A stretch of DNA of 20,801 bases from Eubacterium sp. (GTDB lineage Bacteria; Bacillota_A; Clostridia; Lachnospirales; Lachnospiraceae), in assembly GCA_024687845.1 (NCBI GenBank), contig JAILEL010000023.1, forward strand, positions 1 to 20,801, written 5' to 3'. A program made the position numbers and the translations under genes. Shown one piece after another: positions 7,526 to 15,058 of this stretch. The notes under the pieces were generated by a model, which was given only the letters and a program-made list of their open reading frames with translations, made no database searches and was not told where the DNA came from. The stretch's first letter is position 1; the number at the start of each line of letters is the position of its first letter.

Positions 7526-7948
7526 ATGTATGTAATAAAATCAAGTTCAACATTTGATAGTGCACATTTCTTAAAGGACTATAAGGGTAAATGTGCCAAT
7601 ATCCACGGCCATAGGTGGATCGTAACAGTTGATGCAGGTTCAGAAAAGCTGGAAACAGAAGGACCAAGCAGGGGAATGGTAGTTGATTTCGGCCAGCTTA
7701 AGAAGGATATGAAACACGAAACCAAGAAACTGGATCATGCGCTTATCATTGAAAAAGGAAGTCTTTCAGAAAAGACGATGGAAGCCATGAAATCAGAAGG
7801 CTTTACAATTGTTCAGATGGATTTTCGTCCTACAGCCGAGAACCTTGCAAAATATTTTTATGACAAAATGACGGAAAAAGGTTATAAAGTAATGAAAGTA
7901 AGAGTATTTGAGACACCGGAGAATGTGGCTGAATACTACAATTCATGA
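7526..7948 (+). CDS. queD: 6-carboxy-5,6,7,8-tetrahydropterin synthase
   Basis: QueD turns 7,8-dihydroneopterin triphosphate into 6-carboxytetrahydropterin, the second step of preQ0/queuosine synthesis. The 140-residue protein has the PTPS-fold zinc ligands His14 (FDSAH), His27 and His29 (IHGH), and the catalytic Cys23 just before them. VVDFGQLK (52-59), KLDHALI with Asp70/His71 and the C-terminal ETPENVAEY complete the signature. AGGGAG (7513-7518) is 7 bases before the ATG. A TGTTATAAT box at 7503-7511 looks like an extended -10, but a start there would cut off the ribosome binding site, so I do not count it as the promoter. It is the first gene of the cluster with queE, folE and queC. Confidence 0.94.
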   Translation: MYVIKSSSTFDSAHFLKDYKGKCANIHGHRWIVTVDAGSEKLETEGPSRGMVVDFGQLKKDMKHETKKLDHALIIEKGSLSEKTMEAMKSEGFTIVQMDFRPTAENLAKYFYDKMTEKGYKVMKVRVFETPENVAEYYNS

Positions 7949-8024
7949 TGATGTGAGTGGCAAAAGTCCCATTTGAAACCGTATGATTAAATAATAGATA
8001 GGAAATATAAGAGCGATTCAGACT

Positions 8025-8702
8025 ATGTATAAAATATCAGAATGGTTTGTGAGTATTAACGGTGAAGGAAGACGCGCCGGTGAGCTTGCAACATTTATAC
8101 GATTTACAGGCTGCAATTTAAGCTGCAGTTACTGCGATACTGCATGGGCGATTGACGAAAATGGGGAGCATTTTGAAAAATCTCTTGAAGAGATAGTAGA
8201 ATATGTTGAAGCCTCAGGCATAAGAAATGTAACACTTACGGGCGGGGAACCGCTTATGAGAGATGGAATAGAAGAACTTATACTTGAGCTTATTGGAAAG
8301 AATCACCGTGTCGAAGTTGAAACAAATGGAGCTATAAGTATTAAAAGTCTCTATGATCTGGCAGTAAAGTATTCACTTACAGATGAGCTTTCAGTTACAC
8401 TTGATTATAAATGTCCCGGTAGTGGTATGGAAGCTATGATGGATATGGAGAATTATCCATTTCTCAGAACTTCTGATACTGTGAAGTTCGTAGTGTGTGA
8501 CAGAAACGATCTGGATAAGGCTACTCAGATCATTAAATCAATGAATCTGATAGACAGATGTGCTGTGTTTTTTAGCCCGGTTTTTGGAAGTATTGAACCT
8601 GCTGAAATAGTTGAATATATGATAGAACATAAGCTTAACGGAGTAACTAATCAACTGCAGCAGCACAAATTCATCTGGCCGCCGGATATGAGGGGCGTTT
8701 GA
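8025..8702 (+). CDS. queE: 7-carboxy-7-deazaguanine synthase (radical SAM)
   Basis: QueE rearranges 6-carboxytetrahydropterin to 7-carboxy-7-deazaguanine using AdoMet and a [4Fe-4S] cluster. The cluster motif CNLSCSYC at 30-37 (Cys30, Cys34, Cys37) has the classical CX3CX2C spacing. SINGEGRRAGELATFIRFTG before it and LTGGEPL (71-77) after it match the QueE subfamily. At 225 residues it is a compact member, as expected for QueE. The ribosome binding site is weak (GGAA at 8001-8004 is far upstream), and 76 bases of unremarkable sequence separate it from queD. C-terminal residues 203-225 (HKLNGVTNQLQQHKFIWPP) fit the family. Confidence 0.93.
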   Translation: MYKISEWFVSINGEGRRAGELATFIRFTGCNLSCSYCDTAWAIDENGEHFEKSLEEIVEYVEASGIRNVTLTGGEPLMRDGIEELILELIGKNHRVEVETNGAISIKSLYDLAVKYSLTDELSVTLDYKCPGSGMEAMMDMENYPFLRTSDTVKFVVCDRNDLDKATQIIKSMNLIDRCAVFFSPVFGSIEPAEIVEYMIEHKLNGVTNQLQQHKFIWPPDMRGV

Positions 8703-8813
8703 TTATCCCAGATAGTAGTATAGTAATAAAAATGTAAATTAATATTGTAACAAGAAATATGATAGATAAGCTTCGGGTAAGGAGCAAAAAAGAATCAGGA
8801 GAAATAATATAAA

Positions 8814-9416
8814 ATGGCAGTTGATCAGGAAAAAGTTAAAGAGCACATCAGAGGTATTCTTGAGGCAATAGGCGAGGATCCGGATAGAGAAGGACTTCGT
8901 GAAACACCCGACAGAGTTGCAAGAATGTACAGTGAGATATTTGAGGGAATCGGCTATACAAATGATGAGATAGCGAACATGTTCAATAAAACCTTTGATG
9001 CGCCGGTAAATGGAGATATGGTGCTTGTAAAGGATATAGAAATATTCAGCTACTGTGAACATCATATGGCACTTATGTATGATATGAAGGTTGCGGTAGC
9101 CTATATTCCAAGAGGCAGAGTTCTTGGACTTAGCAAGATTGCCCGTATAGCTGATATGGTCGGTAAGAGACTTCAGCTTCAGGAAAAAATCGGAAGTGAT
9201 ATAGCTGAGATAATGGAGAAGGCAACACTGTCGCCGGATGTAGCGGTTATTATCACAGGAAAGCACAGCTGTATGACTGCCAGAGGTATTAAGAATGTTC
9301 CGGCAGTAACAGTTACAACAACCTTCAGAGGTGCATTTAAAGAAGACAGAAATCTTCAGGACAGAGTACTCAGACTGGTAGAAATGCAGGGAAGTTCAGA
9401 TAATAATAGAAAGTAA
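8814..9416 (+). CDS. folE: GTP cyclohydrolase I
   Basis: FolE opens GTP to 7,8-dihydroneopterin triphosphate, the common precursor of folate and queuosine. The 200-residue protein has the zinc ligands Cys81 and His84 in CEHH and Cys153 in HSCM, the [12 protein letters not shown] segment (101-112), RLQLQEKI and TARGIKN. Its place between queE and queC suggests it supplies dihydroneopterin triphosphate for queuosine, although folate synthesis is equally possible biochemically. The residues after CEHH read MALMYDMK rather than the common VPFIGKVH; the zinc site is intact. AGGAGA near 8798 serves as ribosome binding site. Confidence 0.95.
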   Translation: MAVDQEKVKEHIRGILEAIGEDPDREGLRETPDRVARMYSEIFEGIGYTNDEIANMFNKTFDAPVNGDMVLVKDIEIFSYCEHHMALMYDMKVAVAYIPRGRVLGLSKIARIADMVGKRLQLQEKIGSDIAEIMEKATLSPDVAVIITGKHSCMTARGIKNVPAVTVTTTFRGAFKEDRNLQDRVLRLVEMQGSSDNNRK

Positions 9417-9426
9417 GGATTGGATT

Positions 9427-10086
9427 ATGAAGAATAAAAAAGAAGCAGTTGTTGTTTTCAGTGGCGGGCAGGATAGTACTACTTGTCTTGCGTGGGCACT
9501 GAAGAATTATGAAAAGGTTTATGCGGTTTCCTTTGACTATGGACAGAGACATAAAAAGGAACTGGAGTGTGCGGCTGATATAGCTGCAAAGCTTGGAGCT
9601 GAGCATACTGTCCTGAGTCTTAAGGAACTGAATGCACTTGCTCCGAATTCTCTTACAAGAGCCGATATAGAGGTTGATAAAGAAGCTCCAGAAGAAGGAA
9701 CACCGAATTCTTTTGTAGAAGGAAGGAATCTTCTTTTCCTTTCTTATGCAGCTATATTTGCAAAAACTCATGGTGTTACTGATATTATTACAGGTGTTTC
9801 ACAGAGTGATTTTTCAGGATATCCTGATTGCAGAGACATATTTATCAAGTCATTAAATGTAACTCTTAATCTTGCTATGGATTATGAATTCGATATCATT
9901 ACTCCTCTTATGTGGATCGATAAGGAACAGACCTGGAAAATGGCTGATGATCTGGGAGTGTTCGAGCTTGTAAGAAATGAGACACTGACCTGCTATAATG
10001 GAATTATAGGAGATGGATGTGGAGAATGTCCTTCTTGTAAGCTGAGAAGAAGGGGACTTGAAAGATATCTTAAGAACAGAGTGTAA
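9427..10086 (+). CDS. queC: 7-cyano-7-deazaguanine (preQ0) synthase
   Basis: QueC uses ATP and ammonia to convert 7-carboxy-7-deazaguanine into preQ0. The 219-residue protein has the PP-loop SGGQDSTT (12-19) near the N-terminus and the C-terminal zinc-binding cysteines Cys189, Cys198, Cys201 and Cys204 (CGECPSC). Internal segments [35 protein letters not shown] and [14 protein letters not shown] are QueC-typical. It begins 10 bases after folE, so the pair is cotranscribed. It is the last queuosine gene here; queF, tgt and queA are not in the window. Confidence 0.96.
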   Translation: MKNKKEAVVVFSGGQDSTTCLAWALKNYEKVYAVSFDYGQRHKKELECAADIAAKLGAEHTVLSLKELNALAPNSLTRADIEVDKEAPEEGTPNSFVEGRNLLFLSYAAIFAKTHGVTDIITGVSQSDFSGYPDCRDIFIKSLNVTLNLAMDYEFDIITPLMWIDKEQTWKMADDLGVFELVRNETLTCYNGIIGDGCGECPSCKLRRRGLERYLKNRV

Positions 10087-10146
10087 ATTGTTCTGAAAGA
10101 TTTAATAAATTTTATGTAAACTAAAACGGATCGTGAGGTGATAGAA

Positions 10147-11064
10147 ATGGATAAGAAGCTTTTGTTTATAGTCAATCCCAAAGCCGGAAGGACTGTTATA
10201 AAGGCAGATATGATTGATATCATTGAGACATTTTCTAATGCTGGTTACAGTGTAACTGTTTATCCTACAAAGAATAAAGAAGAAACTCAGGAATATGTTT
10301 ATGAAAATGCGGCAGATTACGATCTTGTAGTTTGTGCCGGTGGTGATGGAACTCTGGACAATACAGTCGGAGGAATCATGAGCCTTGAGAGAAAGCTGAA
10401 GAAGAGAATTCATATGGGATATATTCCATGCGGCAGTACTAATGATTATGCCAGAAGTCTCAAGATTGACATGAATCCGATTCAGGCAGCGGTAGACATT
10501 ATGGAAGGCGAAGTATGCCATGTAGATGTGGGAAAGCTTGAAGATACATTTTTTGTATATATAGCAGCTTTTGGGGCATTTACAGATATTTCCTATTCCA
10601 CACCTCAGAACCTGAAAAATGCCCTTGGACACGCTGCATATGTTCTTGAGGCAAGTAAAGCGATGTTCAATCTTAAACCATATAATATGACTCTCTGGTT
10701 TGACGGAGAGATGGTAGAGGGCGATTTTATTTATGGCCAGATAACCAATTCTCTTTCAGTAGGTGGTTTTAAGAATATCGGTGCCAGGGATATGTCATTC
10801 TCAGATGGAAAGTTTGAGACTGTTCTTATTAAAAATCCTGAAAATCCTATGGAGCTTCAGCGTATCATAAACTGTCTTCTGGTAGATGATATGTCTGATG
10901 AAATGATAGTTTTCAGGAAATCCTCTAGAGTAGTAATAAAGTGTAACGAGGAGATTCCATGGACAGTAGATGGTGAATATGGTGGAAGCTATAAGACTGC
11001 CAGGGTATCAAACATAAGAAAAGCCTTGTCCATAGTACTTCGAACCAACTCCATAGTTAACTGA
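10147..11064 (+). CDS. Diacylglycerol kinase-family lipid kinase (DagK/YegS type)
   Basis: The 305-residue protein belongs to the soluble DAGK catalytic family: FIVNPKAGR (7-15), the nucleotide-binding GGDGT (65-69) in CAGGDGTLDN, and PCGSTNDYAR (94-103). Family members phosphorylate diacylglycerol or related lipids at the inner membrane face, recycling lipid left by envelope polymer synthesis; the actual substrate is unknown here. The start at 10147 is chosen because GAGGTG (10135-10140) is well placed before it; a GTG at 10138 would overlap that site. It follows queC by 60 bases without a terminator, so it may be read from the queuosine transcript although the functions are unrelated. Confidence 0.9.
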   Translation: MDKKLLFIVNPKAGRTVIKADMIDIIETFSNAGYSVTVYPTKNKEETQEYVYENAADYDLVVCAGGDGTLDNTVGGIMSLERKLKKRIHMGYIPCGSTNDYARSLKIDMNPIQAAVDIMEGEVCHVDVGKLEDTFFVYIAAFGAFTDISYSTPQNLKNALGHAAYVLEASKAMFNLKPYNMTLWFDGEMVEGDFIYGQITNSLSVGGFKNIGARDMSFSDGKFETVLIKNPENPMELQRIINCLLVDDMSDEMIVFRKSSRVVIKCNEEIPWTVDGEYGGSYKTARVSNIRKALSIVLRTNSIVN

Positions 11065-11082
11065 GAATAGTAACGACACTTC

Positions 11083-11111
11083 TTGCATAAGATGATGTTT
11101 TGTTCTATAAT
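11083..11111 (+). promoter_or_regulatory. Promoter for the glycosyltransferase cluster
   Basis: TTGCAT (11083-11088, four of six consensus bases) and a perfect TATAAT (11106-11111) are exactly 17 bp apart. The predicted start near 11118 falls inside the 5' arm of the hairpin at 11112-11163, so the new RNA would begin with that hairpin. The next gene starts at 11204. Confidence 0.7.
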
Positions 11112-11167
11112 ACCCTTATCTATGTCCAGTTTTTGAAGACAAAAACTGACTATAGATGAGGGTTTTA
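11112..11167 (+). terminator. Long hairpin followed by TTTT, probable terminator of the queC/dagK transcript
   Basis: Two 24-nt arms (11112-11135 and 11140-11163) pair with one G-T pair and a single 3-nt internal loop around an AAGA loop, followed by TTTTATT. As part of a transcript from upstream it would be a strong terminator. It overlaps the start point of the promoter at 11083-11111. RNA starting there would lose the outer GGG-CCC pairs, which may let it escape termination. A second small hairpin, AGTGTA/TACACT, follows at 11170-11185. Confidence 0.65.
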
Positions 11168-11203
11168 TTAGTGTAGCATTACACTGGTGAAGAGGATGGT
11201 TGT

Positions 11204-12616
11204 ATGAAAGAAAGCCTAAAGAAATGTGAGAACCTTATAGTTCTCTTATTTAAGATAATCTTATATTTGTCTGTATTCTGGACATTTTACAGATTATATG
11301 CTATTAAGAACTGGCAGTTGCTTTCTAAATCAGGTTCTAGAACGATGGCGGTAACGATTCTTAGTTATGCCATTTCCTGGTATCTGTTTATTAAGATATA
11401 TGGTGGATATGATATAGGAAAGAGAAAGAGTAAGCCTATTATTATATCGCTTTCACTTGCATCTGTTATGACGGATCTTATAGCTTATGTAATGCTCTGT
11501 GTCATGAATACAAACGTTGCAAATAATACCAAGTTCACGCTGGATCAGCCGTGGCTACTCCTGATTATAGTTGTGTTGCAGTATCTCGAGATTACCGGAG
11601 CCGTATATGGTGGAAACTGGGTATATTTTAAGATATATGATCCTGAGAGGTGTCTGATTGTTACTTCTTCTCAAAGGTCTCTTAATGAGATAAGTAAGAG
11701 TATCAGAAAATATAAGCTTCAATATAAGATTTGCAGAAATGTAGATTATAGGAATAAGAACTTAAGGGATATTATAATTAAATATGATACGATTTTCGTT
11801 TATGATGTTCCTATTCAGGAGAGAACAAGAATAATAGAATTCTGCTATCAGAATATGAAAAATGTATACATTAATCCTGATATGGCTGACGTTATAGAGA
11901 TTAACTCCCGCCATGTTATGCTGGATGATGTATCGCTTTTTGAACTCTCATCTCTTGGTCTTACTGCAGAACAAAAGTTCCTTAAACGTATGTCAGACGT
12001 TGTGATAGCCAGTTTAGCACTGATACTCACATCACCAATCGTTTTTATTGCAGCAATTGCAATTAAAATAGAGGATGGAGGTTCTATACTGTTCAAGCAG
12101 AACAGAGCAACAAGAGGTGGAAAGATTTTCTCAGTTTACAAACTCCGTACCATGAAGGAAAATGTAGATAACTATCTTTCAGTTGTGGATGATGACCGAA
12201 TTACGAAGGTTGGACATGTCCTGAGAAGATTCAGAATAGATGAGATTCCTCAGTTCATAAATGTACTGAGAGGAGATATGTCAGTAGTTGGGCCAAGACC
12301 AGAAATGCTTGCGAATATATTTAACTATACCAATGACCTTCCAGAGTTCGAATATCGACTCAGAGTTAAGGCAGGTATAACGGGTTATGCACAGATCGCA
12401 GGTAAATATAACACTTCACCGAAGGACAAACTGGTTCTTGATCTGATGTATATTGAAGAATATAGTTTGTGGCTGGATATTAAGCTGATCTTCCAGACAC
12501 TTATCGTAATATTTAAGAAGGATTCAACTGAGGCATTTGATAAGAATGCCGAGGAAAAGTATGAGAAGTATGAAATGTATTATGATGCGGTATTTTCGGC
12601 AGGGGAGGACAGATGA
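11204..12616 (+). CDS. Polyprenyl-phosphate sugar-1-phosphate transferase (initiating glycosyltransferase)
   Basis: This enzyme is expected to transfer a sugar-1-phosphate from a nucleotide sugar to undecaprenyl phosphate, starting a surface polysaccharide repeat unit. Of 470 residues, the first ~140 contain about four membrane helices (roughly 10-30, 47-66, 79-102, 117-136). A Rossmann-like middle part (148-235) follows, then a hydrophobic re-entrant helix (265-288) and the catalytic bacterial sugar transferase domain. The signatures are FKQNRATRGGKIFSVYKLRTM (297-317), the Asp346-Glu347 dyad in RIDEIPQFINVLRGDMS, VVGPRPE (361-367) and VKAGITGYAQIAG (388-400). The layout is like WbaP/CpsE. 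AGAGG (11191-11195) is the ribosome binding site. The stop overlaps the next start (ATGA). Which sugar is used cannot be told. Confidence 0.92.
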   Translation: MKESLKKCENLIVLLFKIILYLSVFWTFYRLYAIKNWQLLSKSGSRTMAVTILSYAISWYLFIKIYGGYDIGKRKSKPIIISLSLASVMTDLIAYVMLCVMNTNVANNTKFTLDQPWLLLIIVVLQYLEITGAVYGGNWVYFKIYDPERCLIVTSSQRSLNEISKSIRKYKLQYKICRNVDYRNKNLRDIIIKYDTIFVYDVPIQERTRIIEFCYQNMKNVYINPDMADVIEINSRHVMLDDVSLFELSSLGLTAEQKFLKRMSDVVIASLALILTSPIVFIAAIAIKIEDGGSILFKQNRATRGGKIFSVYKLRTMKENVDNYLSVVDDDRITKVGHVLRRFRIDEIPQFINVLRGDMSVVGPRPEMLANIFNYTNDLPEFEYRLRVKAGITGYAQIAGKYNTSPKDKLVLDLMYIEEYSLWLDIKLIFQTLIVIFKKDSTEAFDKNAEEKYEKYEMYYDAVFSAGEDR

Positions 12617-13587
12617 TAGATATATTACTTGCAACATATAATGGGGAAGAATTTATAGATAAACAGATTAAGTCTCTTCTGACACAGGACAGAGATAATC
12701 TTGGAGAAGAACTCAGACTCCTTATCAGGGATGACGGTTCTACTGATAATACTCTTGATATAATAAGAAAAAGAGTTGAATATTATAAGGCTAAAAGAGA
12801 AAATCCTATGTATGTCAGGATTATAGAAGGTGCTTCGAACACAGGCTCTCCTGCAGGTAATTTTATGAAGCTGCTGGGACACAGCAAAGCCGAATATGTT
12901 ATGTTCTGTGATCAGGATGATATGTGGTACAGAAGAAAGACAGAGGCTACATTTGCCTGCATGAAAAAACAGGAAGAGAAGTATGGTAAGTCAACTCCTA
13001 TACTTGTTCATACCGACCTTTCACTTATGGATTCAGAGGGCAGAAAAATAGCCGGTTCCTTCTTCGAATATCAGAAGCTTCCTAAAGAAGATACTCTTAA
13101 TAATCTTCTTATTCAGAATACAGTGACTGGCTGCACCATGATGCTAAACAAGGCTGCAGCGGACCTGCTGAGAAAAGCTCCAGTCTCAGAAATGGAGCTC
13201 ATGCATGACCATTATGCTGCAGTTCTGGTGGCTGCTACGGGAAAGGTGGTTCTTCTTGATGAACCATTGATAAGATATAGACAGCATGAAGGAAATGTAG
13301 TTGGTGCCCATGCGGCAGGAAGTACTTCTGAGTACAAAAACAGAATCGATCTGGGCCGTGGCAAATTCCTTCAGGATATGGATAAGAGCTACAGACAGGT
13401 TGGATACATAATTAAGAGATACGGAAAAGAAATAGAAGAAGCAAAGGGTAGAGAGACCCTTGAAATGATGAAGGAATATTCTGATCTGATCCTTGCAAGC
13501 AAGGTAGAAAGGATGGAATTCTTCACAAAATACGGAATATTTAAAAATGGCGCTATTAAAAAGGCTGTCCAGATGCTGTGGTGCTAA
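12613..13587 (+). CDS. Glycosyltransferase family 2 protein (rhamnosyltransferase-like)
   Basis: The 324-residue protein has a GT-A fold: LLATYNGEEFIDKQI near the N-terminus, the nucleotide-sugar-binding Asp40-Asp41 in IRDDGSTDNT, and the metal-binding DQDD (100-103) in MFCDQDDMW. The NTVTGCTMMLNKAA segment and MHDHYAAVLVAATG resemble acceptor-side motifs of bacterial rhamnosyl- and galactosyltransferases. No membrane helix is obvious. The ATGA overlap with the upstream transferase implies coupled translation and action on the same lipid-linked acceptor. The donor sugar is unknown; the rfbD gene at 19617 makes dTDP-rhamnose a reasonable guess. Confidence 0.88.
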   Translation: MIDILLATYNGEEFIDKQIKSLLTQDRDNLGEELRLLIRDDGSTDNTLDIIRKRVEYYKAKRENPMYVRIIEGASNTGSPAGNFMKLLGHSKAEYVMFCDQDDMWYRRKTEATFACMKKQEEKYGKSTPILVHTDLSLMDSEGRKIAGSFFEYQKLPKEDTLNNLLIQNTVTGCTMMLNKAAADLLRKAPVSEMELMHDHYAAVLVAATGKVVLLDEPLIRYRQHEGNVVGAHAAGSTSEYKNRIDLGRGKFLQDMDKSYRQVGYIIKRYGKEIEEAKGRETLEMMKEYSDLILASKVERMEFFTKYGIFKNGAIKKAVQMLWC

Positions 13588-13625
13588 TAGAACAGTAACT
13601 TAACGATATATGAGGAATAATGAAA

Positions 13626-14396
13626 ATGAAAATTACCGGAGGTATAGTTACCTATAACAATTCCCAGACAATTGAAAAATGCATAAAAACAGTTTTGGAA
13701 GAGACTTCCGGAAAGGATTATGATTTTAGTCTTTATGTTTATGACAATGGCTCCAGCGACGGTACCGTCAATATTCTTAATTCCTTGAAGACTCAGTATC
13801 CTAATCTCAGTCTGATATTTGATAAAGAAAATAAGGGTTTTGGTGCTGGTCATAATGCAATCCTGAAAAAGGTTCGTTCGGATGTTCACTTTGTGATTAA
13901 TCCAGACATTTTCCTGGATATGGATACGGTGGGAGAGCTGGCGGATTATGTTTCTAAACATGAGAATGCAGGATTAGTTACTCCTAAAATATTGAATACC
14001 GATGGAACAGAGCAGTATCTTCCAAAGTATTGCCCGACTATTAGATATGTATTTATAAGCAAAATCCCGGGATTTAAATATCTAAGAAAAAGATATACCA
14101 GGTGCTACGAAACATTTACCCATCCTACTCCGATTGAATTCTGTACAGGCTGCTTCTTCGGAGCAAGAACTTCATATTTTAAGAAAATGAGGGGCTTTAA
14201 TAATTGCTTCTTCATGTACTGTGAAGATACAGATCTGTCGCAGCGTGTCAGAGCTGATGGACGCCAGATTATATTCTATCCGGGAGCAACAGCTTATCAT
14301 AACTGGCAGAGAGATAATACAGGAAATATTAAAGGAATCTACAGATTCCTTAAGTCACTTCTGGTTTATTCGAAGAAATGGGAGGTTCCGTTCTAA
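13626..14396 (+). CDS. Glycosyltransferase family 2 protein (RfbF/WbbL rhamnosyltransferase-like)
   Basis: The 256-residue protein has a GT-A domain: GGIVTYNNSQTIEKC at the start, Asp40 in VYDNGSSDGT, and the metal-binding region FVINPDIFLD (Asp94). EFCTGCFFGARTSYFKKMRGF and FMYCEDTDLSQRV follow, a combination typical of WbbL/RfbF-like rhamnosyltransferases. The start is set at 13626, 9 bases behind GAGGA (13612-13616); the ATG two codons earlier (13620) would leave only 3 bases. It ends 14 bases before the next gene, whose ribosome binding site overlaps its stop region. Role: probably a later sugar addition to the glycan begun by the gene at 11204. Confidence 0.88.
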   Translation: MKITGGIVTYNNSQTIEKCIKTVLEETSGKDYDFSLYVYDNGSSDGTVNILNSLKTQYPNLSLIFDKENKGFGAGHNAILKKVRSDVHFVINPDIFLDMDTVGELADYVSKHENAGLVTPKILNTDGTEQYLPKYCPTIRYVFISKIPGFKYLRKRYTRCYETFTHPTPIEFCTGCFFGARTSYFKKMRGFNNCFFMYCEDTDLSQRVRADGRQIIFYPGATAYHNWQRDNTGNIKGIYRFLKSLLVYSKKWEVPF

Positions 14397-14410
14397 GAGG
14401 AGAAACTGGT

Positions 14411-15058
14411 ATGGATATAAAAAATCTATTAAAAGTTAATATTATTAATATAGTACTCCTTGCATTTCTTTGTGGATTATATTTATTATTTAGCTATGTT
14501 TTTGAGTTTTCTGCTTCTGTAACAATTGTAATAATTGCGATTCTTGCGATTTTCTGGGCAATATATGCGGTATATAGCAATTATACGCTGTTAATGGCTG
14601 ACAGAAATTATGATGACGATATTGATTCTAAGAACTATACTAAAAAGCTTATAAACAGTTTAAAAAATACTGGAAATAAAGCTACATTTCAAGACGAGAG
14701 AAAGGCTCTGATACTTTCTTATGAGAGTGTAATCTCAAGAAAGGTATATATAGAAAAACAGGGGCAATATACGAAGTTGTATGACCTGTATGAACTTACT
14801 GAAAATCAGATTGTAAGAAATATAGAAAATGCTGTGCAATATATAAATACTTATGATTTTGTATCAGGAAAAGATACTGGCTATATGAGAAAGCTGTCAA
14901 ATGAATCAACTCAGTTAGTAGAAAAATTTAACACCTTAATGGAATTATCTGTTTCTTATGATGATGCTTCAAGAGACTATGATACACGTGAGCTTGATGA
15001 TATGATTGAAACCCTTCAAAAAATGAAGGCTGTTGGGAAAGGAAAATTGGGAGCATGA
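14411..15058 (+). CDS. Two-helix membrane protein of unknown function, coupled to the VWA protein
   Basis: I do not recognise this 215-residue protein. It has two membrane helices (about 10-31 and 36-57) joined by a very short turn, then a ~155-residue Lys/Asp/Glu/Tyr-rich, probably all-helical domain that would lie in the cytoplasm with both termini. The start at 14411 is set by AAGAGGAGA (14395-14403); an in-frame ATG at 14378 lies within the previous gene. Its TGA overlaps the ATG of the solute-binding/VWA gene (ATGA), so the two proteins are probably made together and may form a complex. The topology recalls XpaC-like partners of VWA/tellurite-resistance-type genes, but I see no motif that supports this. 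Confidence 0.78.
   Translation: MDIKNLLKVNIINIVLLAFLCGLYLLFSYVFEFSASVTIVIIAILAIFWAIYAVYSNYTLLMADRNYDDDIDSKNYTKKLINSLKNTGNKATFQDERKALILSYESVISRKVYIEKQGQYTKLYDLYELTENQIVRNIENAVQYINTYDFVSGKDTGYMRKLSNESTQLVEKFNTLMELSVSYDDASRDYDTRELDDMIETLQKMKAVGKGKLGA

Noticed and set aside
10138..10146. GTG start for the lipid kinase
   Set aside because: It overlaps the Shine-Dalgarno sequence GAGGTG that serves the ATG at 10147, and it adds only three residues before the conserved start.
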